From NCBI GenBank assembly GCA_001986395.2, contig MQVO02000019.1, forward strand, positions 496,001 to 560,000: a stretch of DNA of 64,000 nt. The letters are read 5' to 3'. The position numbers and the translations under genes are program-made. This stretch comes from Irpex lacteus. Its lineage: Eukaryota; Basidiomycota; Agaricomycetes; Polyporales; Irpicaceae. Below, one piece after another: positions 1 to 13,633 of the stretch; positions within the stretch are counted from its first letter, which is position 1; the number at the start of each line of letters is the position of its first letter. Below the pieces are notes generated by a model. The model worked only from the letters and a program-made list of their open reading frames with translations, was not told where the DNA came from and did no database searches.

Positions 1-11
1 ATTCATTGCAG

Positions 12-1053
12 ATCTCTTCATCTTCTTGAACGCTGTACGCGTTATCAGCATCATAGCCCTCCTCCTACTCTTCTCGAGTAGCGTGGTGACTATGGCTGAC
101 GATATCAAGGCCGTCAATCGCTTCGTTGCAGCCGGCAAATCTGATGATTCTGCCACCAACTCGACTGAGGTCGACACGGATTACATCGAGTACGCCCCAC
201 TCACGTGTTTGTACCGCTCATACCTAATGCGTCTATAGGGGCAGTACCGTGCCTAACCAGCCAGCTGGCGCGTTTTGGGCCGTACTCAACTCCCTGCTCG
301 TCATCGCGCAGTCAGTGGTGTGCGTATTCTCCGAGTGCTCATGGCCCGAACGATTCTTCGAAGCCTTCTTCCCCGTCCTCGGCCCCTCCTTCGGCCTCGG
401 CGCACTAGGCGTCATCCAATGCCTCCTCGGTGCCGCCGTCCTCTCCCATCACGTGGAAGAGTTCCCCCTCGTCTCCGCCTTCTTCGTCTTCTCCGTCGGC
501 TGCCTGAACATCCTCCTCGGACTCATCTTCCGCGAGCGCGTCAAAGTCAAGAGAAGCATCAGGAAATGGAGTGAGGGGGACAAGGACGCTCTGCCCACCA
601 CTGGCAAGATGCCTGTGTATAATGTCGCGTTCCCACAACAAAACGCGTCATTCACCGGTGGGTCGTACGACGAAAAGGCGCCGTGGCGGTCGGGCAGCTT
701 GTCGAGTCAGAAACAAGGATTAGGCTTTGGGCGTAAAGCAGAAATGGCCGCTGCCGAGCAAGGTGAGTAATCCTTTCTCTCCTTTCCTTGGTCATTCGAG
801 GTTCTGGGTAGACTGACGAATGCTGTGTTTGTGTCGCTGCGCAGGCTACATCGTCCGAGAGCCCGAAGAGTCCGTCCCACCATACGCTCCAAAACCTGCA
901 TCGCGCTTCTCCCATGGCAGCACCCGCTCGGAGTCGGAGTATACCCATGATCAGTCGCATGAAGGAGGGCATTCTCGTCCCACGTCTCAGCACGAACATG
1001 CACGGGCTCACGCTGCGTCGCCTGATACGAGCTCCAGCGAAACGATGGTGTAA
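12..1053 (+). CDS. Four-helix membrane protein, DUF7598-like (5' end outside window)
   Basis: Exons 12-189, 239-762 and 845-1053, joined by introns with GTACGC and GTGAGT donors; reading phase is kept across both junctions. The first bases (TTGCAG at 6-11) look like a splice acceptor, so at least one upstream exon is missing. The product begins with LFIFLNAVRVISI and shows four hydrophobic stretches, two in the first half of the second exon and one around VSAFFVFSVGCLNILLGLIF, followed by a basic segment (RERVKVKRS) and a hydrophilic, Ser/His-rich cytoplasmic tail of about 130 residues. The motif GSTVPNQPAGAFWAVLN and the WP...FFPVLG segment match what I remember of basidiomycete DUF7598 proteins. 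Function is unknown. The family name is from memory; the gene model is read from the sequence. Confidence 0.8.
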
Positions 1054-3108
1054 CTGTCCGTTTATCCTGTAGCAGATGGTGGCTGGAGACAGGTTTTTGG
1101 GTGGTGTGCTGCACGAACGTTTGTATCGATAAGTTAATTGTGTATCTAATAGGTTTTTCACGCGATAAGTGATATAGTCGTGCCATGTTCGCCGTATCAT
1201 AGATCGCGGACGCTCAAACACAATATCAGCACTATGTCGACTCGATGAATCTGCACATCCGGATCACGTTGGCTTTGCAGTATCCGCTATCCCGACTGTT
1301 TGCTTTCATCTGCATATGCATAACGCGACATGTACGTCCGGTATGATACTGAACACGGTTATCACGGTGTATGGCCATCCCGGTCTGCCTATTCTCGAAG
1401 AGACACGCTGATCTGTCTGTTTAAATATACCTTCACAAACCATGTACTCCGCCGCGGGCCCGCCTCCGCCTCCAGCATTCCTCGGGAAGGCCTCCCACCG
1501 CTCAGAGACCTGGCAATAGAATAAGTCACTGATCATGTTTTCACGTATAGCTTTCTATGGCCATATGTCCCACCAAGATAGCGTCCCCGTCGGTGAGGGC
1601 AGGAGATAGACGTCGAACACGGAATGCGCGGGCGCCCGTACCAGTCCGAGTATAGTGCCCATATATCACGGGCAGCTCGAACGCACGAACTATGGTGTGC
1701 ATTCCGTGACGTGTACCCGGTTTTCGGCTATGGTTGTAACTCTGCATAGATTCGCGTCGCGGGATGTTCCCGAAGAATGTTACTAGTACGGGTTACGCAG
1801 ATGAGATCGAGTCTGTTCACATTTACTTGTTATTGTGTGTACTTGACTATTGTAAAAGAGATGAACACTGTGCGTTTTATTTGTCTAGTGTTCATGGACC
1901 TAAGGGCGTGTGCGATGTATCGTCGGCTGTGGCGGGGGGCGTAGCACTATAACTGCCTCTTTGGGTATTCGCTCGATACGCGCCTGGTGCCTGAGACGGC
2001 CTGTCTGAAGGCGATACCTCCGATGCGCCAATGACCGTCGCGTTCATCATATGGCCATCGCAAGCCGTTTCGACATGTGACGATAGACGATGGTACGACG
2101 AATGACTCGTCTATGTCGTATGTATGGGAAGATTATCTTGTCACAGATTGATAAGCTGTGCCCCTCCTATCATTACTCTCAGATGGTGTTCTTATTGCGA
2201 AGCGTCGAGATATTCGGAATACGTTTTCAACAACATACCGAAATTGTTGCGCTATGACTGTTAGGACAGGACCGCATAGTAGTAATCGGCGCGAGACACA
2301 CACTGCATAATAGATAGCGAAGCGATCTCACATCTCATTCCATAGAAACATACGAAAACATATCCAGAAGCCGAATCACCATGGCCTCCTGTATTGACGG
2401 CCTGTAGCACCGAATTTCGAATGGGAGTGGACAGGCGTAGGGCGGGCCTAGACGAGAGCTCGGAGATCGGATGGTCGGCATGACATGGGTGTTGCGGATG
2501 GAGAGATGGCAGTAGATGAGATGGCGCAAAGCGTCCGCCGAGAGGGTAGGACGCACTATCATTGGATGCCACCGTGTGGCTCATCGCATGTGGGTACCCC
2601 TCTAGCCGCACCATGGTGAACCTCCAAAGTGCTAGTTTCTGCTGGCTGGTTCTCATCATTACCATCGCAGGCTGCAGTACATTTGTGAGATTCTCCAGAT
2701 AAGGAAAACAAAACAAAACATTCTGGCTGTATGTCGGGCTAGGCGAAGGGCGGTGTAGCGGAGCGCAGAGTCGCCGCAGACACGTTTGTCAGACTCTGAC
2801 AAAACTGCAGAGACGCGGACGACCGATAGCCATCATGCTAGGCTGCGCCAGCTCTTTGCGAAGTTTTTACGATTGGCCTGGCGAAGACTGGGAGCATGTC
2901 GAACAGGCGTCGACCACGACCGAGAGCAACGTCAAGGAGGAGATGCTATGCGGTCGACGCTCTAGAGCCGAATTTCTGGCTAGATTCGAATCAGAGTTGC
3001 TAGTCGAGGCGACGCTCTGGATTGGCCCTTGGCGCAATCCGCGGAATATTTTTGGCTGATAACTCCGAATGTGGCATGGGTGATCTTTAGATATCGATGA
3101 CGAAAGCG
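1054..3108. other. Intergenic, no gene recognised
   Basis: About 2 kb between the membrane-protein stop and the GAPDH promoter. Several ORFs of 60-190 codons occur on both strands, but none shows a recognisable motif or splice structure. The last few hundred bases are presumably the GAPDH upstream region. Confidence 0.6.
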
Positions 3109-3116
3109 TATATATA
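3109..3116 (+). promoter_or_regulatory. TATA box of the GAPDH gene
   Basis: TATATATA lies about 65 bp before the GAPDH ATG. A pyrimidine- and CA-rich leader with CCACAACAAGCA follows and runs directly into the start codon, as in strongly expressed fungal genes. Confidence 0.65.
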
Positions 3117-3179
3117 CCTGCCGTCGCGTCCATCCACTCTCTCCCCAACACCCCCAACACCTCCTATCCACAACAAGCA

Positions 3180-4613
<1,434 letters not shown>

Positions 4614-7187
4614 AAAGGTGGTGCACTCTTCCAACCCCTATAGAGGAGGAATGCGCTTCCGACGTCGACGTCTTCTCAACGTTTTGCGTTCACCGTCGTC
4701 GACGCCCTCTGATATATCCCCATAGACGCTCTCATACGGTAATTTGCAAAGAAAGGTGGAAGCCAAATTCGAATGTATAAGATTCATTGTTGTACAAGTT
4801 GAAAGTTGTAGCTACTTCGTAATTAGTCTGGAAGGTGAAAACGAATAGAAATTGTACCATACGCAAACGCTTTTGGTGTGATGAGTGCGAGATGAGTGTG
4901 ATGAAGTTCGGTCACGCTGCAAGCATTGTTTCGCTTTGTTGAGAGAAGGTTTTGATTGTACTATGCGTGCATGGCCACGGGCTCGCGAACCATGCATCCT
5001 ATACTGTATAGCTTCAGAGCGCATGCACGATGAAGGAAAGAAGTCGAACGCAGCGCCGACGCCACCAGGGCTACACCTGCCCGATTGGGTTGGAAGTGTC
5101 TGGCCACGCCGATGTATCTCTGTTCCTGTTCGTGGTGGTACTGTATATTACGTTGTATGCAGTCGCACTCGGATATGGTGAGGAGAGTGGCGAGTTTCTT
5201 GGGAGCTGGTCGCTGTGTAAGCACGAAGGGAGGTGTGGTTGGAGATGTCGACCGTGGAGCTTCGGATTCTACGTCGTACGACTCGTCGATCAACGTTCAA
5301 CCTCGAACTAAACACTACTGTGCCCTGCCAGCGATCGTTGATAAAGCGAGCTCTGCAACGAATATTTGAATGACGAGGAACTTGACAACGATAGATGATG
5401 TCCGCTTCGGAGATCATCGTACTGTGGCACTTCGAATTAGTGTAGTACTCGTGGAAGTGACACTGGCAGATGAAAGTAAGGCGATAGGCAGTTCGAGTCT
5501 TCGAGTCGGAGTTGATCTACCGTGACACGGATCGGTAATCATGTTCTTCAATTCGAGGAAGCTATCAATGCACTGCTTCAAGTTAGTACTACTGGAATTC
5601 ACACTGGCAGATGAAGGTACACACCGTGACGGCGATGGACAGTCTTCGAGTCGGAGTTGATCCACCGTGACACGGATCAATAATCCTGAGCTGTCTGAGT
5701 TGGTGCTGTGTATCGAGGACGTGATTAACGATTGACTTAACGCACAATATTGTACGCTTTTGCAGTGGCGTGGAGTTGCTTTCCCTGAGATCGAGAGACG
5801 GAGATTAGCCTCGAGTTAGACTGTGGCTATGAATAGACGATCGTACCTCGAACACGACGTGCCTAAGTACGAACAAAGCTCTGGATCCTGAAGCTCGAAG
5901 TTCGGAGTCCTTGTCCCTTGAGCGAGGCTGAGTGGAGCCTGAAAGTGCCCATGAGCTCGTACACGTGCACCGTGACTGATCTCAGCAGAAAGAGTGAACG
6001 AGGACGAGGATCTAAGCAAGACCTACCGAACCTGGGGTAATGCATGATCGGCACCCCGCTATCAACGTTCAACACTCAAACCTGTTTGTTGATCACAAAG
6101 TGTCCGTGTTGACGTGACGTGCGAGTCCGAACGGTCAGGTAAGCGTGGCCGCCAGGGCTGGATGCGTCTGTATTTCCTGTCTGCTGAGTTCTTCTTGTCA
6201 ATGGGCCTGATTGACAGGCCGCACGAGATAATTCTGCCTCGTGGAGCCTCTCAACGCTTCGAAAGGACGAATGGAAGATCGCTGGTGCAAGGTTCGACGG
6301 CCTGGTACCTGATCATAGCCAAAGTCCGAGGGCATCGAACATGCATGAATTCAAATGGTTGGCTGTTCCGTTATCTGTAATATGTTCCTTTGAAGTACTA
6401 CTTCTCGGGAACCACAGAGACACGCTCGGCTTCGGGCTTTGAAGTTCGCAATGAGGCCTGCAGCCGTCGAGTATCTATGACACCAGAAAACACTCACGAC
6501 GGAGACCCCACATTATCCGAATGCCAACGGGAGTTACGCATAGAACACGAGCAGACACGGGGCAACGCCACTTGGCTGCCGTCATGCGGCAAAGGAGAGT
6601 GTCAGCAGAACGATGGATGGATAGCAGCCCGGCAGCTCGGCGGCTCGCAGCGAAAAAGATGAGGAAGATGCCAGCGGGACAACGTCCGTGTTTGTGGGGG
6701 ACTTCTAGGTCGCGTCGTGCTTTACGAATGCGACCACGAAGAGGAGATAATTTGTAGTGTGGTCGTAAGCGGGACGCCACTTGGGTAGGCAATTGCAACA
6801 GAACAACGAGGAGTCCGAGTCTGGGGTGGGCAGCGTGGGTGAAGTGTGTTTCCATATTGGGGGGACGACCTGCTTATGCAGGGCGGGCGTCTGCTGCATA
6901 ACAAGTCAATTATTGTCATCGCCACCTCTCTCAATTGTCGATGTTTGAGCTGTCAGTCGTAAATTGAAGCTGGCGATGTGTGCTGTTGTTTTAGATGAGC
7001 ACGACTCGCCAACAGAACAGCGCAACAAGGCGGTTGCGGGAGCCCAGACCTGTGCCGGCGGGAGCGAGACTGGAGCCCATGACGGATATAGTTCCCTTTT
7101 ATGGCAGGCAGAGATAATCATCAGGGTACGGGGGCGAGGGTACATAAATTCGACGCAGCGGGACTATCCTGCACGTCCATCGTCATC
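4614..7187. other. Intergenic, no gene recognised
   Basis: GAPDH 3' region followed by about 2.3 kb with no ORF I can assign. It contains one diverged direct repeat (annotated separately). Short ORFs at 6.1-6.9 kb on both strands lack family motifs. Confidence 0.55.
5442..5685. repeat. Diverged direct repeat, two units of about 100 bp
   Basis: Unit 1 at 5442-5540 and unit 2 at 5583-5685. Both contain TAGTACT, then CACTGGCAGATGAA, then CTTCGAGTCGGAGTTGAT, then CCGTGACACGGATC in the same order. About 40 bp separate the units. They differ by several substitutions and small indels, so the duplication is not recent. No coding role is visible. Confidence 0.75.
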
Positions 7188-7986
7188 ATGTCCCGTCTCT
7201 CCGTCCCTCCCTCCCCCAGACCCACCGCGCCCGCAGACATACCCAGGGCAAAGTCGCAGGCACCCACATCGTCGACAGCGGCGGTCAATGGCAAGCCAGT
7301 AGATCCAACGTCGGGCGCAGCGGCGAAGGCAGCTGCCAAAGCGCGCTCTCCCTCACCAGAACTTGTAAAGACGGCCGATGACAAGGTGCGTGGCGATCTG
7401 CTCTGCGATCGCGTGTGTCGGGCGATGTGCTGATGTGGTTTGGTGTGTGCAGACGAAGGTAGCAGCTGTGGAGGCGTCATCTTCCCAGCCAGAAGAAGAG
7501 TCGGACTTACCAGTAGTCGACATGGACACGTTCGAGCAGATCCTCGAGTTGGACGAGGACGAGGATATGGAGTTCTCGTCAGAGATGGTGTGGCAGTATT
7601 TCGAGCAGGCAGAGCAGGCATTCACGGACATGGAGGCGAAACTGTGCGTCGTCATTTCACACATGCACTCCCGCTTGATCTCTCTCGCGCTGACGTCTTC
7701 CGATGTGATCTTCAACAGCCAAGAACAGAGCCTCAGCGCGCTGTCCAGCCTAGGGCACTACCTGAAAGGCTCATCCGCCGCGTTGGGTGTCGCACGGGTG
7801 CAAGCGACATGTGAGAAGATCCAGCATTACGGACAGCGACGCGACGAAGAAAAGAAGATCGACCTCAGCGAGAAGGTTGCGTTGGAGAAGATCACGGAGT
7901 GTCTCAGGCGGGGGAGGGTGGAGTATAAGGAGGCGAAGGAGTGGCTGCAGGCGTGGTACAGGGAGAAGGGCATCGTCAAGGATTGA
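7188..7986 (+). CDS. YPD1: Ypd1-type histidine phosphotransfer (HPt) protein
   Basis: Phosphorelay intermediate that passes phosphate from hybrid histidine kinases to response regulators of the Ssk1 and Skn7 type, upstream of the Hog1 stress pathway. Three exons: 7188-7385, 7453-7643 and 7719-7986, giving 218 residues. The first exon encodes a low-complexity Pro/Ala/Ser stretch of about 66 residues; the core starts at VDMDTFEQILELDED, a typical Ypd1 opening. Exon 3 carries LGHYLKGSSAALG, the HPt active site with the phosphorylated His at about residue 143, followed by the helical remainder ending KGIVKD. It is longer than yeast Ypd1 mainly through the N-terminal extension. Start chosen because the next upstream in-frame region is non-coding in character and the ATG is in good context (ATCATGTCC). 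Confidence 0.93.
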
Positions 7987-9041
7987 AGATGCCCATCCAC
8001 GAAGATACCACATCCCCGGTAGCCAGCCTGGTCGGTCAATCCAATCAGACTCTGGATCTACCTACCCCTTGCATCCAAGATCCTCACGCCCATCCCATTA
8101 CGAACACAGACCCCTCGCCCGCTCGCTGTCCCTGCAAACGAGACAGACAGACACAGACACGACAAATGATGTATCATGACTACTACGCTACGCTCCCAGG
8201 TCGGAGGAAACAGAGGAAAATAAAGCAGAAACCGAAAGTACGATGACGGTTGTACATTATGCGACGGTTGTGTCTTTTCATCCCATTCCATTCATGTATC
8301 CCTTCCCTCTCCCTTGCCTCTCCTTCCTCCCTACTCTCTTCCCTACGCTCCACTACTCATCTCCCCCACCCGATCGACCTCATCCCATCCCATCACGTTC
8401 TGTTGTAGCCTGTAGACCCTTACCTGACCTCTTCGCTATTTGCTCTCTGGCCCTCCTTCTCGCTCCTTCCTTCCTTGTCTTCCTTTTTTGATTCTCATGT
8501 TTCGCTTTACCTTTTTACCGATATCCATAGCTCTTCCCTCCCTCTGTGCATTCTAGCTTCTACTCAAGTTTTGTGACCTCAACAACGCCAAGCTGTACTA
8601 AGACTTGATAAGTAAAAGTATCCTGAGACCACGAAGACCCTCGGCATGTATACGTAGCTTTGTATACTAAACTAAGTTATCTCTCACTCTCTCACTGGCA
8701 TCAGCAGGTGGCCACCGGGTCAGTGGCCCGCGCTCCCGCCTGAAAGTCCGTGAAACTCCCGCGAGGTCTACTTACTCTTTGAGGAATGTCAGTGAATCTA
8801 CTCGTGTTGACAAGACGTGGCACGCCGAGTTAATTGAACCAGGCACACAGGAGTCCGTCTGCTTACTTATCAGATTTATCCGGGGTACCAGAGTAGGCAC
8901 CTCGGGCTGATGTGCTCGTCATGACGAGGAGAGGCACGAGGGGGTGAAGAGTTTATCGCGGACGTGTGTTGTCATACATTGAATACAGGACGAACAAATG
9001 ATAGACGATAGACTAACGATTGAGAGATTAAGATTATCGAT
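7987..9041. other. YPD1 3' region and intergenic DNA
   Basis: Pyrimidine-rich sequence around 8280-8560 is the likely YPD1 3' untranslated region and terminator. Nothing coding is recognised to 9041. Confidence 0.5.
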
Positions 9042-9539
9042 TCTGGCGAGAATTAGGGTATGACATGGAAGGGTGCCAGTGACGGTGACAGTGTTGATGC
9101 GGTATTGAATCCGAGGAGGGGATGGGTAGAGGCGGGATGCGAAGGGTCCTGAGAAACAGAATGGGAGGAAGCTTGCAAGAGTCCACGAGCTTCGTGTATG
9201 TACCAGGGCAGAGTAAATGCTCTTGTCGACGTTCGCTATGGGGTCCAAGGGTATGCAGAGGTCATCGCATACATACATATTCTGTCATTGAACGTATCGA
9301 ATACTGACACCGTAGGACAGGACAGGACGGTGGGAGGTCCTGGCGAGAATTAGAGTATGGCATAGAAGGGTGCCAGTGACGGTGACATAGTGGATGCGGT
9401 ATAGAGGATGGGTAGAGGCGGGATGCGAAGAGTATCGAGGAATCAACTGTGAGGGAGGATTGCAAAGACTTCATGCGCTTCGTGTAAATACCAGCGAAGA
9501 GTGGATCCTTTCATCCACGTTTGGTGTGCGGTCCAGGAA
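9042..9539. repeat. Diverged direct repeat, two units of about 200 bp
   Basis: Unit 1 at 9042-9250 and unit 2 at 9339-9539 share TGGCGAGAATTAG, then AAGGGTGCCAGTGACGGTGACA, then GGATGGGTAGAGGCGGGATG, then a GCTTCGTGTA-TACCAG segment and a final GGTCCA. The order is the same, with indels and many substitutions. About 90 bp lie between them. No open frame is conserved between the units. Confidence 0.8.
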
Positions 9540-9649
9540 AATTGGGGACTTGATCGACATGCGCGAGTCGTACTTCGTTATTCAACTCGCTACAGTCGCC
9601 GCGCAAGATAAATGGGATAGATGAAACTCGGAAGACATCCCAGTTAAAA

Positions 9650-10258
9650 TTATTGTCGAGGCCGCAAGATGGCATCAGAGACAGAGGCGGTTCTCATCTC
9701 TCGAACGAGACTTTCGCTTGATGGGAAGTGACTTGAACATGAGAAGTAGGAGTTGCTGGAGCTAGAACTGAGATTGAGGAGATCGACAAGGCTCTTGCTG
9801 GAGGGGACGACGCAGCCTACGCTAGGGAGAGACGGGTAGGGGACGATACCGGCGAGATAGCGAGAGGCATATGAGTTGTCTGTGGGGTGTACAAGACCAG
9901 AGAAGCAGGCTTGAGAGTGCTCCGCGTCGAGTGTTGGTGTGTTTCCAGCCGGGTTCTTGTCGGAGAAAGCGAGACGTTCGCGGTAGAGGCTCTCGGAGGG
10001 GGCGGGAGGCTTTGCAGCGGAGGTTTCGTAGATAATGTCCGTGGTGGAAGAGCTAGAGTAGCTTAGCTTTAAGTTGTATAACGCAGGCTCGGAGTCACGA
10101 CCAACGGGCTGGTTTTCGTCGAGGTCAACCGGAAGAGGCTGTGTTTTCGTGTTGGAATTGCAGCGTGTGTCTTGAGTGTTCAATGCCGGGTCGTCCGTGC
10201 TCTTGTCTTTGCAACTTGGGGCGGTACTAGGACCAAGACAAGTCTGGGTGGTGTCCAT
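9650..10258 (-). CDS. Uncharacterised Ser-rich ORF (202 residues)
   Basis: A single open frame without intron, starting MDTTQTC. It is rich in Ser, Pro and Asp, with a run of Ser near residues 70-75 and another around LLNLSSSSSNSYF. No signal peptide, membrane segment or domain is recognised. Its length in a region of short ORFs and its polar, low-complexity composition favour a real but disordered protein. It could equally be a chance frame or the last exon of a longer gene. I assign no function. Confidence 0.35.
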   Translation of the reverse strand: MDTTQTCLGPSTAPSCKDKSTDDPALNTQDTRCNSNTKTQPLPVDLDENQPVGRDSEPALYNLKLSYSSSSTTDIIYETSAAKPPAPSESLYRERLAFSDKNPAGNTPTLDAEHSQACFSGLVHPTDNSYASRYLAGIVPYPSLPSVGCVVPSSKSLVDLLNLSSSSSNSYFSCSSHFPSSESLVREMRTASVSDAILRPRQ

Positions 10259-11643
10259 GAGTCACGCGAATTCCAGGTTTGTGGTTTTCTAGTATCCACT
10301 GTCCAGAAGTCACTACTATCTATGAGTCGATGTCGGGGAGGCAGCGACAACTGAGACAAAGACGGAGATTGCGGTAGTCACGGTACGAGCTCAACATCAA
10401 CGTTTCCCTTTTCAGTGCGTGCACTTTCCCGGCAGTTAGCGGATACACCGATGGCCGAGCATGGCAGAAGCGTGCAATGAGCGTTCAATTTGTGTTCCGT
10501 CATGAACTGAACCGTTTCGACCCCAGCTCGTCGGCAAGTCTTCATGAAATCTGCTGCGAAAGTCGACCATTGTGCACATCTTCGTAATGCAGGGTTAGGT
10601 GGGTCGCGTATCTGGATTTCTAGACCATATAACCTTTCAAACGTTTACCTCCGGAACGGCCCAACGTCCGATAGAGTTCGAAATCTACGCCGTCACCATC
10701 GTCCTGGTACTACACAGTGCGAGCCCGGACTCGGAGGATGATGCGTTCGCGGTGAGTATTGCAAGACGACTGGATTAACAGCTTTCAGAGCACCCATGAT
10801 AGTGCTCCGAGGTATCGGACGTTGCGACGTATGATCCCATTGGTTTGGTTGACTCGTTTGGATCAGTCCCAAACTGTGGTCCTGGAATTTGGTCGCGAGG
10901 AATGGAGACGGGAGCACGTCTTAACTATTGGCATTACTGATTCCATAACTTTCAGGCTGCGGCGTCCGTAGCCATATGCACACAACATACGGCTTCCGGA
11001 CAGTATAGCGGTAGAGGCACGTCGTAAAGTCCGAGAGCGCTACGCTCTTTGACTCTACGCCACCACGACCCGTTATTTCCTCTTTGAGAGGGTCCAGTAC
11101 TCGAGTCACGTATGGCCCGATCAGGCGAGGCATACTGCATCCTTTGTCCTCTTTATAACTTTCTAACAATAATTCTACCTTTCACAGAGTGCGTTCCGTC
11201 CTCCGAGATCGGTGAAGCCCAGTGACCGTCGCCTTTGCCGATGGCCAGCAATCTAGGCGTTCCGTTGTTTCAGTGCTCCACTACTCTTGTAATGTAGTAG
11301 CTGCGTATCCGACTGGTGTCATAGGTGGATGCTCTGTTTCGTCCAATCAAACTTTTCCACTTAGACGTCAAATCACAGAGCCAACAGCCTGGCACAAAAC
11401 TTTCCCAGTCACCGTTTCTCCAGCGTTAGCAATGCAGATACAAACACGATGCCCGATTATGCGGTATTCTAGCTTCGGAATGGAGAGCACCGACGTCCGA
11501 GGCGGCCGTGACCCTTCGATGGATGAACAAAGTAATGCTTAACTGGATTGTAAGTTGGAAGTGTTGCACGTGGGTAATTATTCGCTGTTCGTCCCGGTAG
11601 GAAGAGGGTTGTCCATCCGTAAGTCTGTCTATACTTTTAACAC
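10259..11643. other. Intergenic, no gene recognised
   Basis: No ORF with family motifs or consistent splice structure on either strand. The final bases lead into the promoter of the first small-family gene. Confidence 0.5.
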
Positions 11644-11650
11644 TATATAA
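11644..11650 (+). promoter_or_regulatory. TATA box of small-family copy 1
   Basis: TATATAA about 60 bp before the ATG at 11711. Copies 2, 3 and 5 have similar boxes (16126-16133, 17935-17940, and TTTATA at 22432-22437 for the minus strand). Confidence 0.5.
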
Positions 11651-11710
11651 TGCTGAACGGCGGTACTAGGATATGTATACTTCCTCCTACCCTCACTGCT
11701 TCTCTCATCC

Positions 11711-12416
11711 ATGGTTCGTGCTTCCATCCAGTACTTCATACAATTTATCAGACTAACGTTCCTATTAGTCAGCATACCACTACTTCGTCTCCATACCTGG
11801 TGCAGCTGGACTCATAGTACCACAAAAGGTATACCAAGCACCAAGAGATGGACATGTTCCAGGTCCCGTTATCAGTTTCGTCCGTAACGGGACCCCAGGC
11901 GTGCCTTTGGCTGTTGCTGCCCATGACACGTTCGTCAGAGGCGATAATGCGAGTACGGGTATGACCGACGGCAATGCGATAGCTGATATACGTACCCAAG
12001 ATGGAAGAATCACATTGAGGATATTGGTTCGTATTCTTGTCGCACGCCATATTTGATTTGCTAATGAATAATCAGTGGCCGGGACATCAGCCGTATTCCA
12101 AGTCAATTATTGTCACAGTAGCAGGAGGGAGACACAGGGAGTCTCGTCTACTTACTAAGGCGGAACTGGCACACAAGATCGCCACAGCTGTACAAGATTT
12201 CCTCCGAGTAAGTCATGCATACCGTATTTTTATAAGCTCCTTGACTCATCGATTTATCACACTGTTCCCCAGAATCCTCTGCGAGCGAGTGACTGGGCAG
12301 CTGATGGCAACCCGAGTTGGGCACCTGGCCAATTTGATTTCACTAGACTCATCCTACATGAGTTGCGTGACGTATCCAAAGGATCATATCAACCGGTGCT
12401 GGCCATAGCTATGTAG
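11711..12416 (+). CDS. Small four-exon family protein, copy 1 (WPG/GSYQPV family)
   Basis: Exons 11711-11713 (ATG only), 11769-12026, 12076-12207 and 12273-12416 give about 178 residues with all junctions in phase 0. Exon 2 encodes SAYHYFVSIPG, LIVPQ, a PGV segment and TGMTDG. Exon 3 starts exactly at WPGHQPY and contains TKAELAHKIATAVQDFL. Exon 4 ends FDFTRLILHELRDVSKGSYQPVLAIAM. The same layout, intron positions and motifs recur in five other loci of this window, which is the main evidence that this is a real gene. There is no signal peptide or membrane helix; the pattern of short strands plus one helix suggests a small globular intracellular protein. I do not recognise a named family and assign no function. 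Introns 1 and 2 both use a GTTCGT donor. Confidence 0.75.
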
Positions 12417-13044
12417 ACCTACATCTTGTGGGGTCCCACAGTCGACAGATGACGCGTTCGTTCATTAGCCCCAGGCTCTACTTTTTCGCACAGATGCAGA
12501 GCCGTTGGTTGACTTTTCTCAACGCACACGTCCTTGTGTTTCCTGTTATTATTTGGCCGTGCATTGACTACCCTACTATAATATTAATTACGCACTTCGT
12601 TCTTGACTTGCATACCGGCAGTGTTTATGACTTTATAATACTGATTTTCACTAGGATTTGAGAACTATTTATGAGTAGTTCATGCACATAAATTATTACA
12701 TTGCTCACGTATAATATGCATTTTCTACAGTAGTCGCAGTGCACCGTGAGACGGTACTATGCAGCGCGGCATATATTGCCGATGTATCGAGACCCCGTGG
12801 TGATACTGTGACTTCGTCTTTGGTATCTATGCTCGGACCAGCACTGACAATTAAGCAAGTACTAGCCGGGGGCCGTGACTTCGTCACGGAAGAAAGCGTG
12901 CTAAGAGTAGAGCATGCAACCGAGGAGATAAAAAGCGTCAACAAAGAAATAGGTAGCCTATGGCCATCGGAAGTAGGAAACGACCGCGACGGGGACAGCA
13001 AATATAAGACTCGCCGTGCATTCATGACCATGGAGCTGAAAAGC
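12417..13044. other. Gene-free stretch with one unassigned ORF
   Basis: 3' region of small-family copy 1, then an open frame of 104 codons at 12739-13053 (+) containing VLAGGRDFVTEESVLRVE. It reads like protein but matches nothing I know and has no paralogue in the window. It may be a remnant exon. Confidence 0.35.
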
Positions 13045-13156
13045 TGTAGATAGAGTTTGAACGTTAAATTCGAACAGCTAAGTTATTCAATTTATTAGTC
13101 ACCCTAGTAATTTACTCCTCTGTCGACATCTTTCTATCGATCGAGGTGTTGCTAAT
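13045..13156 (+). repeat. Direct repeat R, unit 1 (intact, empty site)
   Basis: Begins TGTAGATAGAG and runs through TTTGAACG, GTTATTCAATT, CTCACC/TCACCC-like sequence, TTTACTCCTCTGTC and ends GTTGCTAAT. Unit 2 at 14082-14220 repeats these blocks in order with small insertions. Unit 1 preserves the uninterrupted sequence at the point where the MITE-like element sits beside unit 2. Confidence 0.8.
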
Positions 13157-13633
13157 ATTGATGACTCAAGGGATAAGTAGGGCTGCATTCGCAGCAAAAC
13201 CCGCTACCAGGGGCATTGGGGAATATTCATGCAACTCACAGTGTCACAGTCATAGTCATGGTGAACACAAGTAATTACCCTGTGGGTCCTGCACTGCCGG
13301 CGCATGCCGCTGCAGGCCTTCGCGCCTTCGGCGCTCCGGACAGCAGCTTCATGTGCCCCAGCGAACCCATGCATCACCGAGATTAAATTGCTCCCAGAAT
13401 GAATCAAGGCTGTATATTCACGCATGCCAATATATATGTCCCAACACGCCGCATTGCTTCAGAGTACTCTCACAAGCGCGCGGGAGTGGTCCGGGGTCTT
13501 CGAAGGCACAGAGCGCCCGAGCACGCAATTTCTGGAAGACGGCACGTTTGGCGTAAAAGTTGGCCAAATAGTGGGCCCCCTAAGACCCTCTACCAAGCTA
13601 GCGCTGGTAGCGGGAAATAATGGAGTTGTAGAT

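Noticed and set aside
652..1221. Minus-strand ORF of 189 codons
   Set aside because: It overlaps the last exons of the membrane-protein gene, whose splice structure and motifs are clear. It is an antisense shadow.
12739..13053. 104-codon + ORF as an independent gene
   Set aside because: No motif, no paralogue and no promoter signal; left as an unassigned frame.
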